Below, in pieces: positions 1-14,113 of a stretch of 64,000 nucleotides of DNA. Source of the DNA: Lamellibrachia columna (Eukaryota > Annelida > Polychaeta > Sabellida > Siboglinidae); contig OY759263.1 of NCBI GenBank assembly GCA_963662155.1, forward strand, positions 4,392,541 through 4,456,540, read 5' to 3'. Position 1 is the stretch's first letter. Each line of letters opens with the position of its first letter. The notes beneath the pieces were generated by a model. That model was not told the DNA's origin. It was given only the letters and a program-made list of their open reading frames with translations, and did no database searches. A program made the translations under genes and the position numbers.

Positions 1-2374
1 TGATAAAATATCAAAAGTACATTTTATAACAGTAAATTTTGCACAAATAAAAACTGGATCTTCTAAAATCCAAGATGTTAAATAATGTGTAAAATAAAAT
101 AACGATAATTAAGAAGATATTCAAGTTGGCATAAATGATCACTGCAAATAAAAATTAACAAAACACAAATAGTGGCAGATATTAAGTATAAAATATGCAT
201 AATCAAATATTAAAGTGAAAAGTATCTGCAGCTTTAAAAAATTATTACTTGGTTTTTAACAGTAATCACTGGAAGGCGACCGAACATATAGGTATATACA
301 AATACACAAAAATGTTGCTATTCATCATAAAGTATTCATTATCAATGCATACCTTAGAAACACTACACAACTCACACCAGTTATTACAATTTACAAATTA
401 TATAATCAGTAAAAAAGGTATGCAGTAAAACGCAACAAAAAAAAACAATAAAACATAATTTCTGACATAACAACTAGTAAATACTGCTACACAAACTACA
501 GAAATACATATATAACAAATGCTATAAACAAAATGTGCCAGCAATTAATTGTTGAAATGTGGATTGCTCGGATTCTACGGAAGATTTCATATTCGCGTAT
601 TGCAGATGACGCCATGACGCTGTCAAATCATCTTGCATTAATTTACCTTTCGTGATGTTTAACATAAAAATATTGACGGATAGACAAAAATAATACATTT
701 ATAATAACTTTTATCAACAAAACATGCAATTAGTTAACTGCAGGAATACGAATGTCAACGGATTACAATGCGACGAATTGTCTTTTAAAATATTCGTTCA
801 CTCGAAGCCACCGACCGTAGCTTCCGAACGACAAAACATAATAAATTAGCGCACACCGGGTCATGTTGCCCACGTTTTTCTGAAAAACAGCAGTTGTGCA
901 CTGCAATAATATGCACATCATTTTAAAGCTAAGTAATTATTGTCTGTTCTTTTTTATTCCTATAAAATTCTTCTTTAAATTATATGTACTTTTTAGCAAG
1001 TTTAAGCAAAAAAAAAATTTACTCACCTTCGTACAGTCACAAAAGCGTCGGAATGAAACAGTTTCCGCGCCCATAATGTAAAGAAGACATTCATTGGTCG
1101 ATATGAAGGTAAACAAACTCGGCCACGTCATTTGCATACCAAGTATTTGGGCTTTTCCCGCGACCATGTGACGCGAGCATCACGCCTTCGTACCAAAAAT
1201 GGGACACATAAAACGACGCTATTTTTGTCGACAACGAAAAAGTTACGCCATCTAGCGGAACTTGATATACCTATCTAAGCAGACATCGCCTTAGATTGGA
1301 ACCACTAAAATCCACAAATTTATAACCAAAACACAACCCGACAAAAAACCCTTGTCTCTATTGAGGCCGATGCATTAACCTTGGCGAAGATTAAACACAG
1401 ATATGGTGCTGTACACCACGGCCAAAGCTGTCAACTCGAAGTGTTTCTTTGCCGCCTCCTACTGCTGAGTTATCGCGTTACGACTGCTGATTCGAAGCCA
1501 TGTCAGATCGAGCGCAAACACGCCACACTCGGTGTACCGTGAAATACTCGCCTACACATATTCTGCTCATTGCATTAGTGAGTGTACCGTTATAATACCA
1601 GATATTTTATAATTATAGTATCAATAAAGCTGACCATTCGCAACTTGCTAACATAATATTATGAATATTATTCTAGCAGAATATTGCACTCTCCAGACAC
1701 TAATCCTGTCAGTATGATACATTACTCAAGACATCTCGATCAGCACTAACATGAATAGCAGTTGCCACTTATGGAACCAATGCTACATCCACCGTATGAC
1801 CAAATATACCTAGCTGTACTGCAGTGAGCACCTGGTTACATTTATGTTTAGCCGACATAAGCTATACATAGAAGAGAGAAAATACCCATATCGCAAGTAC
1901 TATCTTATTCCTGCAAAACTATGCCATGAAAAAATAAGCTACGTTATGCTAAATGTTTATTGGAATAAGTTGTCTTCCTGCAGCAGCCAGAACCTGGTTG
2001 CACGAGAAGGACAGGTGGCTCGCCCATTGAGCCTGACCATGGGGTCTAAATAAAATGTGTTTTTATATGTTTAATTACAAATTTGTCATGTATATCATGT
2101 GACAGGTTGCCCCCGATTCTGCCCCCTTACCCTCAAAATATTTTTATTCGCGCGAATTTGTCCTTTTTTCATACTTAACACCTTGCCCTTTAGAAAACCT
2201 ATGAAAATCACTGTAACGTTGTCTTATTACTGGTATAGGTAGAACTTAATGAATCTGACTTGGCTAACTTAAAAACGAAGATAACATTTTAAAATTCCCT
2301 TGCTCCAAATGAAGTACAGGTGTTCGTAAGTTTTGATTAATGTTGTTGTAATTTGTGTGGTTGCGTATTTGCAG
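1..2374. other. AT-rich upstream DNA; no gene recognised
   Basis: I see no exon, RNA gene or mobile element that I can support here. Reading frames are short and look random. The first coding exon of transporter copy 1 should lie upstream of 2375, because copy 2 has its first exon only 478 bases before exon 2. Nothing in this stretch resembles that exon, so it lies further upstream, outside the window, or has been lost. Confidence 0.5.
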
Positions 2375-5300
2375 GCAAAGAAAAAGGGAACAAGTGTTAC
2401 AGTAGCTGGACTGATCCTTGCAATATATCAATTTGTCTGCATGCTGGTGACCCTTCCCATTGGAAACTATGTGAGTTCATTCACGGAAAAGTAGAGGCGG
2501 ATTGAGAATATATTTAATAAAATAAAGTGACACTATCCATCACTATCTTATGAGACAAACTGTATCTTCTCAAAGAAACGGACGCCTAGCGATTCCATTG
2601 TGCGATTTTGAAAAAAAAAGTGGCCATATATTATTTCAACATCTTCATAATATTAATACACAGCTAACCATTGCAATCACTCTAACTCACGGAACAACTA
2701 ATGTCTGTAATATTGGTGAAATATTTAAGTGTCATTATATTGTGCATTAAATTGTTTCAACTGCCTAACGAATTTGGTAGCAGATTCAAAGTCTATTGTC
2801 CGCAGAGCTTTCTTGAATCGTATTTAAGATGTTGAGTTTACAATGAGTTCAGGTATCATATTACAGGTGGACACAACTCGATTACAAAAATGTTTTTGCT
2901 ATATCAAGTCTAAAGGGTGTTTTTAAAGCTTAAAGCTGCTTAATCCCAAATTCAGCCCATCGCGAATCTGGTTCTTTTATGTTCAAATGTGTAGTGTGTG
3001 ACTAGTTTAAGTAATATCCGCAGTCGGGTTAATAAAAAGGTGCTTTTGTTGAAGTCGTCGAAAGAAAATACTTTGGGCGTTAGATCGGGTAACATGCCAT
3101 ACTGGATAACTGGGCCGACATTTAGCCTTCAACCCGTGAATTTGTCGGTCAAGTGTTTTTTTACGAGATCGTGGAAAGTGTGCCAATATAAACGGGAGAA
3201 CATGTGTGACTGTGCGTGATCCATTCATGTCAATACACCAAGCGGTATTTGTACTGAACGAAGTACGTATTATTAAACTCATTTGACAACAATAAACGCA
3301 GTCTTATTATGGTTGCGTTTTATTAATTCAGCGACGATTACGTAGGCAGTTATAGCGACAGTTACACGCACGGGCAACTGAATCAACTTGGCCTTGGGCC
3401 TTTATAACTAATATATAATATAGTATATATTAGTTATAAAGGCCCAAGGCCAAGTTGATTCAGTTGCCCGTGGTTACACGTACCGTAACGGTCGTACGGC
3501 ACCGGCAACTGCCAGCGCCACATTATTTATCATTGTCAACGCCTACACTCGACCGCTTTGATAAACGTTGTTTGCTATACATGTAAATAAAATAGCACTA
3601 GTTATTGCCATAATTACATATTCCTACTAGAGGTGAAGTCATGTGAAGAAATGACGACTAAAAAAAGTTGGTTTGCCTGTAGCAGGCCTAGTGCCTTACT
3701 GAGCGCTTTATTTATTACCAGTAAACATGGTATATACCGTTTTTGTTTATTACTAGTGTTGAATGGTGCTGATTTTAGGTATATTTAAATTATGACAAAT
3801 ATATTTTATGATGACCGAGATTCCTTTCAATTGACACATGTCTGTTAGTAATGTGCATTCAACAGAACATGTGGCTATTGTGCATTGTATTTACAGTTTA
3901 TAGGAGGTGCATTTTGTTTTTGTGCACAAAACCAAAAGGATGTTTATGTCGTAATGTCTCACATTAAGTTGAGAAAGATGACATTTTACATGTTTTGATA
4001 TTATCATATGCCACCACACACCCCATGTACGTGAGGTGGCAGTGAGCAACATGGTAGGGATAGAGGTTGTTAGGTGAGCCAGGCGTTGTAATAATACCAT
4101 CTCCGAGAATGGAAAACTAAGTTGTCTTATTTGATGGCAGTAGCTTCAACGAACAATGCGTGTTGTGGTACAGGAAAGTATGTTAAAAAAATTATTTCCC
4201 AAAGAAATTCAACACTAAGATAATTGCACTGTCAACACACCACATTTGATTTTTTGTACTGTTGCCCCCACAGTCGTAATTCATCTCCACACTCTCTCAT
4301 GGCACATAAAGACAGTTAATTCATCTACACTCTCTCTCATGGCACATAAAGACAGCTAATTCATCTACACACTCACTCATGGCACACAAAGACAGTTAAT
4401 TCATCTCCACACTCTCTCATGGCACATAAAGACAGTTAATTCATCTACACACTCTCTCGTGGCAAATTAAGACAGTTAATTCAACTACACACTCTCTCAT
4501 GGCACATAAAGACAGTTAATTCATCTACACATTCTCTCATGGCACATAAAGATAGTTAGTTCATCTACACACTCTCTCAAGGCACATAAAGACAGTTAAT
4601 TCATCTACACACTCTATCATGGCACACAAAGACAGTTAATTCATCTACACACTCTCTCATGGCACATAAAGACAGTTAATTCAACTCCACACTCTCTCAT
4701 GGCACAAAAAGACAGTTAATTCATCTACACACTCACTCATGGCACACAAAGACAGTTAATTCATCTCCACACTCTCTCATGGCACATAAGGACAGTTATT
4801 TCATCTACACATTCTCTCATGGCACATAAAGGCAGTTAGTTCATCTACACACTCTCTCATGGCACATAAAGACAGATAATTCATCTACACACTCTATTAT
4901 GGCACACAAAGACAGTTAATTCATCTCCACACTCTCTCATGGCACATAAAGGCAGTTAATTAATCTACACCCTCTATCATGGCACACAAAGACAGTTAAT
5001 TCATCTCCACATTCTCTCGTGGCACATAAAGACAGTTAATTCATCTCCACACTTTCTCGTGGCACATAAAGACAGTTAATTCATCTACACACTCTCTCAT
5101 GGCATATAAAGACAGTTAGTTCATCTACACATTCTCTCATGGCACATAAAGACAGTTAATTCATCTACACACTCTCTCATGGGACACAAAGACAGTTAAT
5201 TCATCTACACACTCTCTCATGGCACATAAAGACAGTTAATTCATCTACACACTCTCTCATGGCACATAAAGACAGTTAATTGATCTACACATTCTATCAT

Positions 5301-7367
5301 GGCACACAAAGACAGTTAATTCATCTCCACTAAAATAGATTTTGGGGAAAACCCCGATGAAGGTACCTGTGTGAGAGTATTAGGAAATAGGTGTATTATC
5401 GCTCACTGGACATCAGCGCCCCTGGCGGCTGTATTACTACATTAGCGACATCAGCGATCCCTAGCAACGAAAGGAGTGGTCATGGAGTCCTTGCAGAGGT
5501 CAGGGATCAACCGTGGTGACATAAAAGGTGGACATAATTTATTAAGAGGGGTGAAAGGGTACGCTTGGTGTTGGGGGTGTTATTGCCTGACGGGGAAACG
5601 AGAAAAGAACAAAACACGGTATTGTACGACAGAGTAGGATGAATATGCGACTTGCGAGTGTTGACTACGCCAGGGGTCGTGAGCTTAGGGGTGTGTCCAC
5701 CTCACCAGAGGCTCCAAGATGATGATGATGTGACTTGCAATTGTTTATCACCACGCCAGAGGTCGTGAGCTTGGGGGCGTCCACCTCGCCAGAGGCTCAA
5801 ACGATGTGCGATAGTACAGTCTACCCACAGCTCTTTAAGCCCATAAAATACGAGGCAATCGTTAGCAACTAAATCGGTGCCGAATATTTTCGCAAAAGTC
5901 CTCAACGGTAGCAATAGATAAGCTACACAATATTGTTAGACAGAGGACTCTGAAGTCTCTAGCCAATATGAGTCCACTCGGAACAATGTTCGTTCACGAA
6001 GGTGCGGAACGCCGCGTGTCGTGGCGGCAGGCCGCACAAGCAGAAGTAATCGCTTTGGCATCCAGGTACAGCGCTATCCAATGTTCACCCGGTTCGTCTC
6101 TGTCGTCGGTGTTGCACAAGAAGATGACCGGCAAAACGTCTATCGTCGTAGGCAGTCCGTCCTTGGGTACGACGCCGCGAAAGATCGACCTGGTGCGCGC
6201 GTCCATCGCTAGTAGTCTGGCGATCTGCAGAATTTCCACCAGCACGGACTCGAACTCGGCGTAGGCGATGACGTTCACAGTGGTCGGCAGTGCATCACGG
6301 AAATGCATCTCGATGCGCAGGTTGCCCTTCTGTGCCAGATGGAAGCAGGCATGATCGCACTCGTCGGGGATCAGGTCAAAACCGAAGGTGTAGCCGTACC
6401 GGAAGTCGCTGCCACACCTTACCGGTTGAGGTGAACAGGTTGAGGTAACTCCTGACGAAGAGGTTGTCGTCGAAATTCGGTTGGAAAGGTTTGGAGTGTT
6501 TCAGTCGCCCGTCCACGTACACGGCGAGGAAGTTGATGTCGTTGTTCTTAGCGTGAAACGGATTCTTGTCGTACGAACCGTTGAAGGCGTCGTTATCGAT
6601 GCAGCACAGCACCAGACGTTTCGGCAGGGTGCCGAGGAACGGGTTCTCGTGCGTGCGCAACCGGGCGCCCGCGGGAATGGAGTAGACCTTGCATTCGACG
6701 GACCGCATCGGATACTTGACAGTGCTCTTCTCGAGAGCCTTGATGTGCGCCAACTGCACGGTCGGATTCAGGGTGGCCTTCTTTGCAAACAAGGTGGCAT
6801 TGATGATGTTGATCTTGTAATCGGCTTTGGCCCCGCCAGCCATGAGCGCAAACGCGTTTTGCTTCGCCCCAGTCGTATCTTGACATCGACGCCATTGATC
6901 AAGAATTTATTCTACAGGAACAAGTCCACGTGGGGACGGTCCATCAAGTCGATGGCACGACTCCGGACGATGTTCGATCGTCGAGCCACGAACCATGCAT
7001 TAGCCGCGGCCACGTAAGCAATATCGACGGCATCCATGCGAGTGGCCGTGTCCTTGTGCCACAGCTGATTCGACAGTTACGAGGCCTTGGCATCGTCGCC
7101 GTAGCTCAGCAGCGTCTCTATGTAGGCACGATACGGATACGTGTTGGTCGAATGGGCACGAGCGTACCGCTCAGGTAGACGTCGACTTGACGGAAGAGCG
7201 AATGCAGCCAGTTATTAACCGGACCCATGGGATCGGTCAAGTCGAGGACGCTTCCGTTGGCTCGAATCACCTTCGTTTGTATGTGTAGCAACGTGTTGGG
7301 GAGATCCAGGTAATCGTCTCCCGATCTGGGTATCAAGAATTCCACCCGAGTCGCACACACACACACA

Positions 7368-7407
<40 letters not shown>

Positions 7408-9756
7408 CAAATATACATGTTATATGAACACATATATGTAAGCATATACATCAATATGTGCACATGCTATTGCAATTGAGATTGAGTGAGCATGTATTAA
7501 ACACTGTAGAGATACAAACGTATCTTTCTAGCCACACCATACCTGCTCTTCATTCATGAAGTGGAGCGTTAATGATACATAAGCATATTATTGCGTAATA
7601 CCTATTCACAGAGCATTTATAAATATTCATATTCATTTAAAATCTCGAACATTATAATGGAACATTGCATACAGCGGCTGTAGTGTTCTACTTTCTAGAC
7701 AACTAATATGACTCACTTATGAAGGCAGCAATTTGAGTGTGTGCGTCTGTCACCAGCTCAGAAATCTGGAGATTACTTTCTAGGAGGGTCAAACTTCTCT
7801 CCAGAGCCAGCCGCTGCATGTTGGCAGACTTCAGGTTGACCTCCCTTTTATCTACAGCTATTGTAGAAAAGATGCTGTGGAAGTCGCAGTCCATATGTAT
7901 GAGCAGTACTGGGCACAATAGCCTGGACTGTCATTGCATCCATCATATACACAATTTCTCGGTAGTTGTATGATATACAATTTGAAAGTTCAGCTATATG
8001 TCATGGGTGCTTTTCGATGTTGTGAACAGATATAGGATAATAGTAATATGCAATATCGATCGTAAAAAATAGTTATCTGATATACAGCAACAGTAATAAT
8101 GCCCCAGTAACAGTAATATATTGTGTGATGATAGTAATACATTCAGATTAATGTAATAGTAATAATATCAGCAAGAAGTAATAATAATATATTGCCTGTA
8201 TCTGATTAAGAATAATTGAATAAAAATGTGCCTTAGCTGAAAATACACAGGCTTATAATATAATTATGGTAACTTGCACGTTTTGTAAAACTGCATAATT
8301 AGCAATTTTCTCACATCCGGCAAACCTTAATCAGAAAAATGAAGCATTTATGAAACACGCAGCATATCATAGCTTACATAAACTACATTGTATAGGAAAG
8401 TCTATTCAATTCAACTGAACGTCTGCAGTTTCTTTGCTATAAATGGCTGCTCGACAGTTGACAAATTTCTATCTATAAATAAGTAATCATTATACTGTCT
8501 GCTCCAGTTTATGATATTATAACGATGAATGAAGTAACATGTTTCATGTCACCAAATACCTGCGCGAACGAAATGGTGGCCGTTCGTAGTTTGTCCCTGT
8601 ACTCCATGACAGCTGGGACTGCATACAATGACTGTATGCTGTCAAACTGTGCACAGCTGACCATCCCCGGCCGCATGAACCGGAACAGCAGTGCCACTTT
8701 CGTAAAGTTGTTGCCTGACAACAATAATACTATTAATCGAACAAGTGGTATCTAAAACAGGGTTATTAAAAGATACGAGGTTACACAAAGACCATTTTCG
8801 TTAAAAAACGACACATGGTTGGTAGTATGTTGATGAACCTCCTTTCTTATCTGCAAGGGTGATATCTGAAGGGATGATATCAGCAGGGGTGATATCAGCA
8901 GATTTCCAGAGCGAAGAACGCATACCGCTGTCGAATGACATTTTGAAAATAATATACAATGGAGTACACAGTTCATACGAAAGACATTTAAAGCAGCGTA
9001 TGATAAATGTAAAAGGGTGTCAGTAACAAACAAGACCAGCCGCCTGCTGTCTTTTTTGGAAACTGGGTCTGGATCCGACTATGGGTGTTATTGTCACTGG
9101 CGTTATTTAGGATGGTAGCACACGTGACTTCCGTAACAACTGTGACGCCGAATTCTCACCAAGATATCTCCAAGTTTCCCCGCCATATTGCATAAGAGCG
9201 TGACTACCTGACTAGTTTTACCAAGCATAAAGAGGGGAACGTGAGCGATGCCGAAAAACAGCGATTCTATCAGCATCATTCTTGACGGGCCTTGTGTAAG
9301 GAATTCAATTACTCATCGAGATAATTATTATCGAAATATTTTATGTGCCATTTTGAATAGTTCCATTTCCTGATCTGTTAGCCATTTTGATACATTATTC
9401 GCTTTGCAGACATGTATTCCTTGCAATAAAGTATGGCGATTCATCACAATTTGTCACTGGCGTTATTCCACCTGTCACGTGATATAACCCTCATTTTGAT
9501 TGCCAGAGCCAATGAAAGCACTTGCACATAACTTCTTGGTATGATATATTCATATGTGCAGACATGAGTGCATCGATGAGGGGTAAAACATATATTGCAT
9601 TAGCCCTCTAAAAGAAGTTGCTGGTTACCGTGTGCTTTCTAATATCCAACGGAGCGTAAAAATCGAGATTTGGCCATGAAAATGAATTTGATATAATTTT
9701 GCTGTACATGAAATAGCAATACAACACACTGCCAATAGAATAGGTCATTGTGTGTG

Positions 9757-9804
<48 letters not shown>

Positions 9805-12800
9805 TTCGTGCGTGCGTGCGTGTGTGCATTTGTCAGCAATACCAGTGACAAAATTGAGATGACGTCATGACTAACATAACCCAGAAATTACACGAATCTG
9901 GCAGATTCATCTCTGTCCACTCAGTATGTCTTCGTCTGACATGTGAACATTCATCTTAGCCACAACAGTTTACATTCAGTGCGCAGTACACTATTATGTT
10001 TAATTCGTATACACTCTATACATTTCTGTGTTTCAGCTGACGACCATTGGACCAAAGTTAACATGTGTGAGTGGACTGATGATATGTGGCGGCAGTATCA
10101 TTTGTTTTGGGTAGGACGACATTTCACACCAACAACATTTCCTCCTTCGTGTAATCAGTTTAAGACAACTTAATAATTTGTCTCCTGTGACGTGTTCATG
10201 ACTCAATTAGGTTTCTTCATATAAAACCAGATTAGGCATTCACCCCCTTCCTTGTTGCTGCTTACGTCACTGTGTACATTAATTAAAATGGCCAAAGCAC
10301 TATTTTCGACAATTTGTCATCCACCTATGGCCACAACAAATGTAGATTGACACATTGCGTCTGGCTTTCAGGTATCTGGATGTAGTTCCAAGTGGTGCCA
10401 CGTACATTGTGCTGTGTCTCGTAATTCGGTGTGTCCAGGCCTGTGGAAGTTCTGCGTTTTGTACGGCAAGCTTAGCCATCGTGGCAAACGAATTCCCCAA
10501 CAAAGTGTCAACAGTATATGTATGCAACTAATTTTTCGTATAGGTTGTTGGTTAAATATCTTACAAAGTTAAGACACTGAAGTAAAAAAAAACTGGGAAA
10601 ATTCAATGTGTATGCAATTTTAAAGAATATGTGTATAACATATTAAACTCTTTCTATAAAGCAATTGTAATTACGCGCCCATAATAGTTATCGTGATGGT
10701 AATGTCTGCTAATGTTTAAAACTACAAATATTTAATGTATACGTAGTGATAACTATTTTGGCTGCACCAACGTTCTAAAATATTTGAACATCATGCATGA
10801 GTTGTGTACTTGCCCTTGGTTGTGTGAACTTCAGTGATGTTTCTTGATTATTAATTTTCTTGATTATTGAAAGTCAGCATTGGAGCTGGCCACTGGATTT
10901 GGGATGACCATTGGACCAGCACTTGGAGAGCTACTCTACAAAGTAAGTTTTGAAGTGTAGAAGATTTTATAACTTTCTTGACGTATAACTTCAACACACG
11001 TTGTTGACTAAGTCGTGCAGTTTGTGTAAGTTGCCATGTGACGTTGCTAGTTCAGACATTATGTCCGCGCATAGACCACAACGGAAGATATGAAAGGATG
11101 ATTATACAATTAGCAGCAATTAACAGCAATTATTTGATGTGTGTTCAACAGGCAGGAGGTTTCCGTTTGCCGTTCGTTTCATGCGGCGCGGCCCTTCTTG
11201 CTGTTGGCGGTCTGGCTTGGTTGGTGTTTCCACCGCAGACAGGTCAGTGTCTGATTATCTCTCATTCCACTAGACAGTATTAGGTGATGATACGTCACCA
11301 TTGTTAGCTGTCAGACAACAATGTTAATGACTGAAACAAATAGTAAATTATAAAATGATTTCAGGAACTTGTTGTGTGTGCGACATTGTTTTATTAGTGC
11401 TTATTTTTTGCATTTTGTAGAACGACGTACTAATTTAGCTTCGGTGAGTTCGATTTTGCTATGTAGTGTGTGACAGACCAAACTACAACTGCAAATTATT
11501 CGCAAGGTAGCAGCATGTTCATTTATTGTTTAAGCCTGTCACGTGCGACATCACGTGGATCCATTGACAAGATTAAACACTGGGTTATTTAAAAAAAGTA
11601 ATACGATAAACTTTCGCAAAGTATCTTTGTTAAAGTGAAACCAAAGGCATTTTTGGGGCCTTTGCACATATAAGAGTACTTGAAAACTAACCATTTGCAA
11701 CTATAATCAAGAATATCACGCAAGCGGCTAAATATACCTCGTTGAACGCCGAAAATCTGTTTTGCATGGGCAGCGCCATATTTGTTCAGAATCCTACGTC
11801 AAGAGTGCTGACTAGGTTTCTCACAACTCCAACTTTAAACGTCTGATTGTAGACGTAGACGATTTTAGTCGCATACTTGCCAATAAGTTTGGAAGTTCTG
11901 TTTGCGTCTAAAATCAACTTATTTGGCAAGATAGTCCATTCATTCATTACATACTAACCTCCTCGCGTTCCGAAGATTGTCGGTACCGCTTCAGGCTTTA
12001 ACGTTCTCCGTCGCCGACGTTTTGAAGGATCATGACCCATTAGTTGATGAAAACATTTCAACTTCAAAACACGACTCTTCAAAATGGGCCGAACAAAGTC
12101 TAGCATATCGCGTGGGCTTCGAACCAGGCGCCCGCAATTGTGAATTCATTGCTTTACTACTGTCTTTTTTCCATAGGAAATCGAAAAAAGACAACTCTCT
12201 ATATCTCGCTGAATCCTGTTTACCCCAAATGTTGCACAGCATATCATTGTAAGAGTTTTTGCTGCGTGTAAATCCAATATAAAGCAAATAAAAATGTAAC
12301 TGCACATCTCAACCATGCTAAAATACCCGCGATCGACACATCCTACGTCACAGCCGCGTTGGGGGTAAGGGGCTGCTCGCCGGTGATTGGTCAAAATTGC
12401 AAGCACTGATAATTATGTCAACCTCCACATAAACTGACATTAGACCAGAGTTTCGCACTTTTAGAACAGATTCCCAGTAAACCACTTGCGTGATTTTCTT
12501 CATTATAGTTGCAAATGGTTAGTTTTTTAGGCTCTCTTATAGGTGCAAAGGCCCAAAACAATGCATTTGGTTTCACTTTAACGGTTTGTGTGCACATCAT
12601 TCGTCATGGTTGTAGTTGTTGTGTAGGCCGTTAAGCAGCGTTTTGTGTATGTTTTATGTAATCACTGGTCTTTGCGAATGAGATGGTGCAGCACCAACTT
12701 GTTACATTTTATCGGGTAAATTGTAACATTGTCGTATCAAGCGAAAAATGTCACTCGGGGAGACAAAGTGTTGGGAAAGTGCCATCCATTGTAAATCGCA

Positions 12801-14028
12801 TGACGATTAATTTATCATATTGATAGTTAAATTAAAACTTACCCCGCCGACTTGCCCTATATTGGGGTAAACAGTAACACTTTAGGAGACCTCATAAAAT
12901 GAATCATTCCGTAAATATGTGCTGGATTCAGTATTTATTTGTACATTTGCTATCTGTGGGAGATATTTTCGGTTTTGGTACCATTCAACTTGTTTCGATC
13001 CGGTAACAATCCGAACCGCAAGCCTCAAACGTGCTGTTTTTGTTACCTAGCTCCGGTCTCCCCTACTGTAGTACATTGGTCTATATGAACTTTTATAAGG
13101 CCTCTGTCACAAGAGGCCACCTTCTCAACATAGGACACTTTGCCATACAGTAAATAAGCTTTCCCAAGGCCATCGGAACTTTGCAGAAGGCATGATCTTA
13201 AAAAAGGGGGAGTACTGCAATATTTATTATTTTATTATATGAATTGCACGTACATATATGTGTGTATGCGTGTGTGTGTTTATGTGTGTGCGGACGTGCG
13301 TGTGTGCCTGCGTGCGTGTATGTGTGTGTTCATGCGTATCATGTAAAAATGTGGATAACGAGAAGTTTTTTTGCAAACTGGGCACCCTCCTTTTTCAAAG
13401 TCTGTATCCACCCATGGTCTGCTTTGATAATTATGACTCCATTTATTGCTGACACTGACCAATCATGGTGTCGTGGAAAGTGGTGTTGGATTGCAACTTA
13501 CTAACTAACAGTGAGAGAACTATATGCCGTCAGATAGTTCACTTTTGCAGATGGAAAAAAATAAAATGATAGTTTTGCACATAACCTAATAATTGTCTTG
13601 GTTTGCCTTCACAGAGATCTTACAGAAAAGAAGTAAATCCTTCTGGTCGTTCGGAACAAAGCTTCCCGTCTTGCTGGTTGGCTTCGTTTTCATCGTCTTG
13701 TTCGGTTCATTCGGTTTCTGTGACATCGCCCTCGCCATCCATATTAAGACAAATGTAAGTTTTAATCAGTTAATTAATTAACAATTTGTGTGACATTTTC
13801 AGTCAGCATGAGCCGAAATGCAAGGTAATTCGCGTAACTAACTAGTGTCAGGCGAATATGAAGAATGGTTATAAGAAGCATATTTTGAAATAAAAATTAG
13901 GTTCGTTTGTTATAATTATTCTTGTTCTTATGATTTAATGTACAAATTATTTGAATGTACATGTTAACGTATATGTATGACCTATATGTATGTATGTATA
14001 TATGTATGTATGTATGTATGTATGCATG

Positions 14029-14113
<85 letters not shown>

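Noticed and set aside
4281..5330. Regular repeat spacing suggestive of a CRISPR array
   Set aside because: Units are contiguous with no unique spacers, and the genome is a eukaryote; it is a minisatellite.
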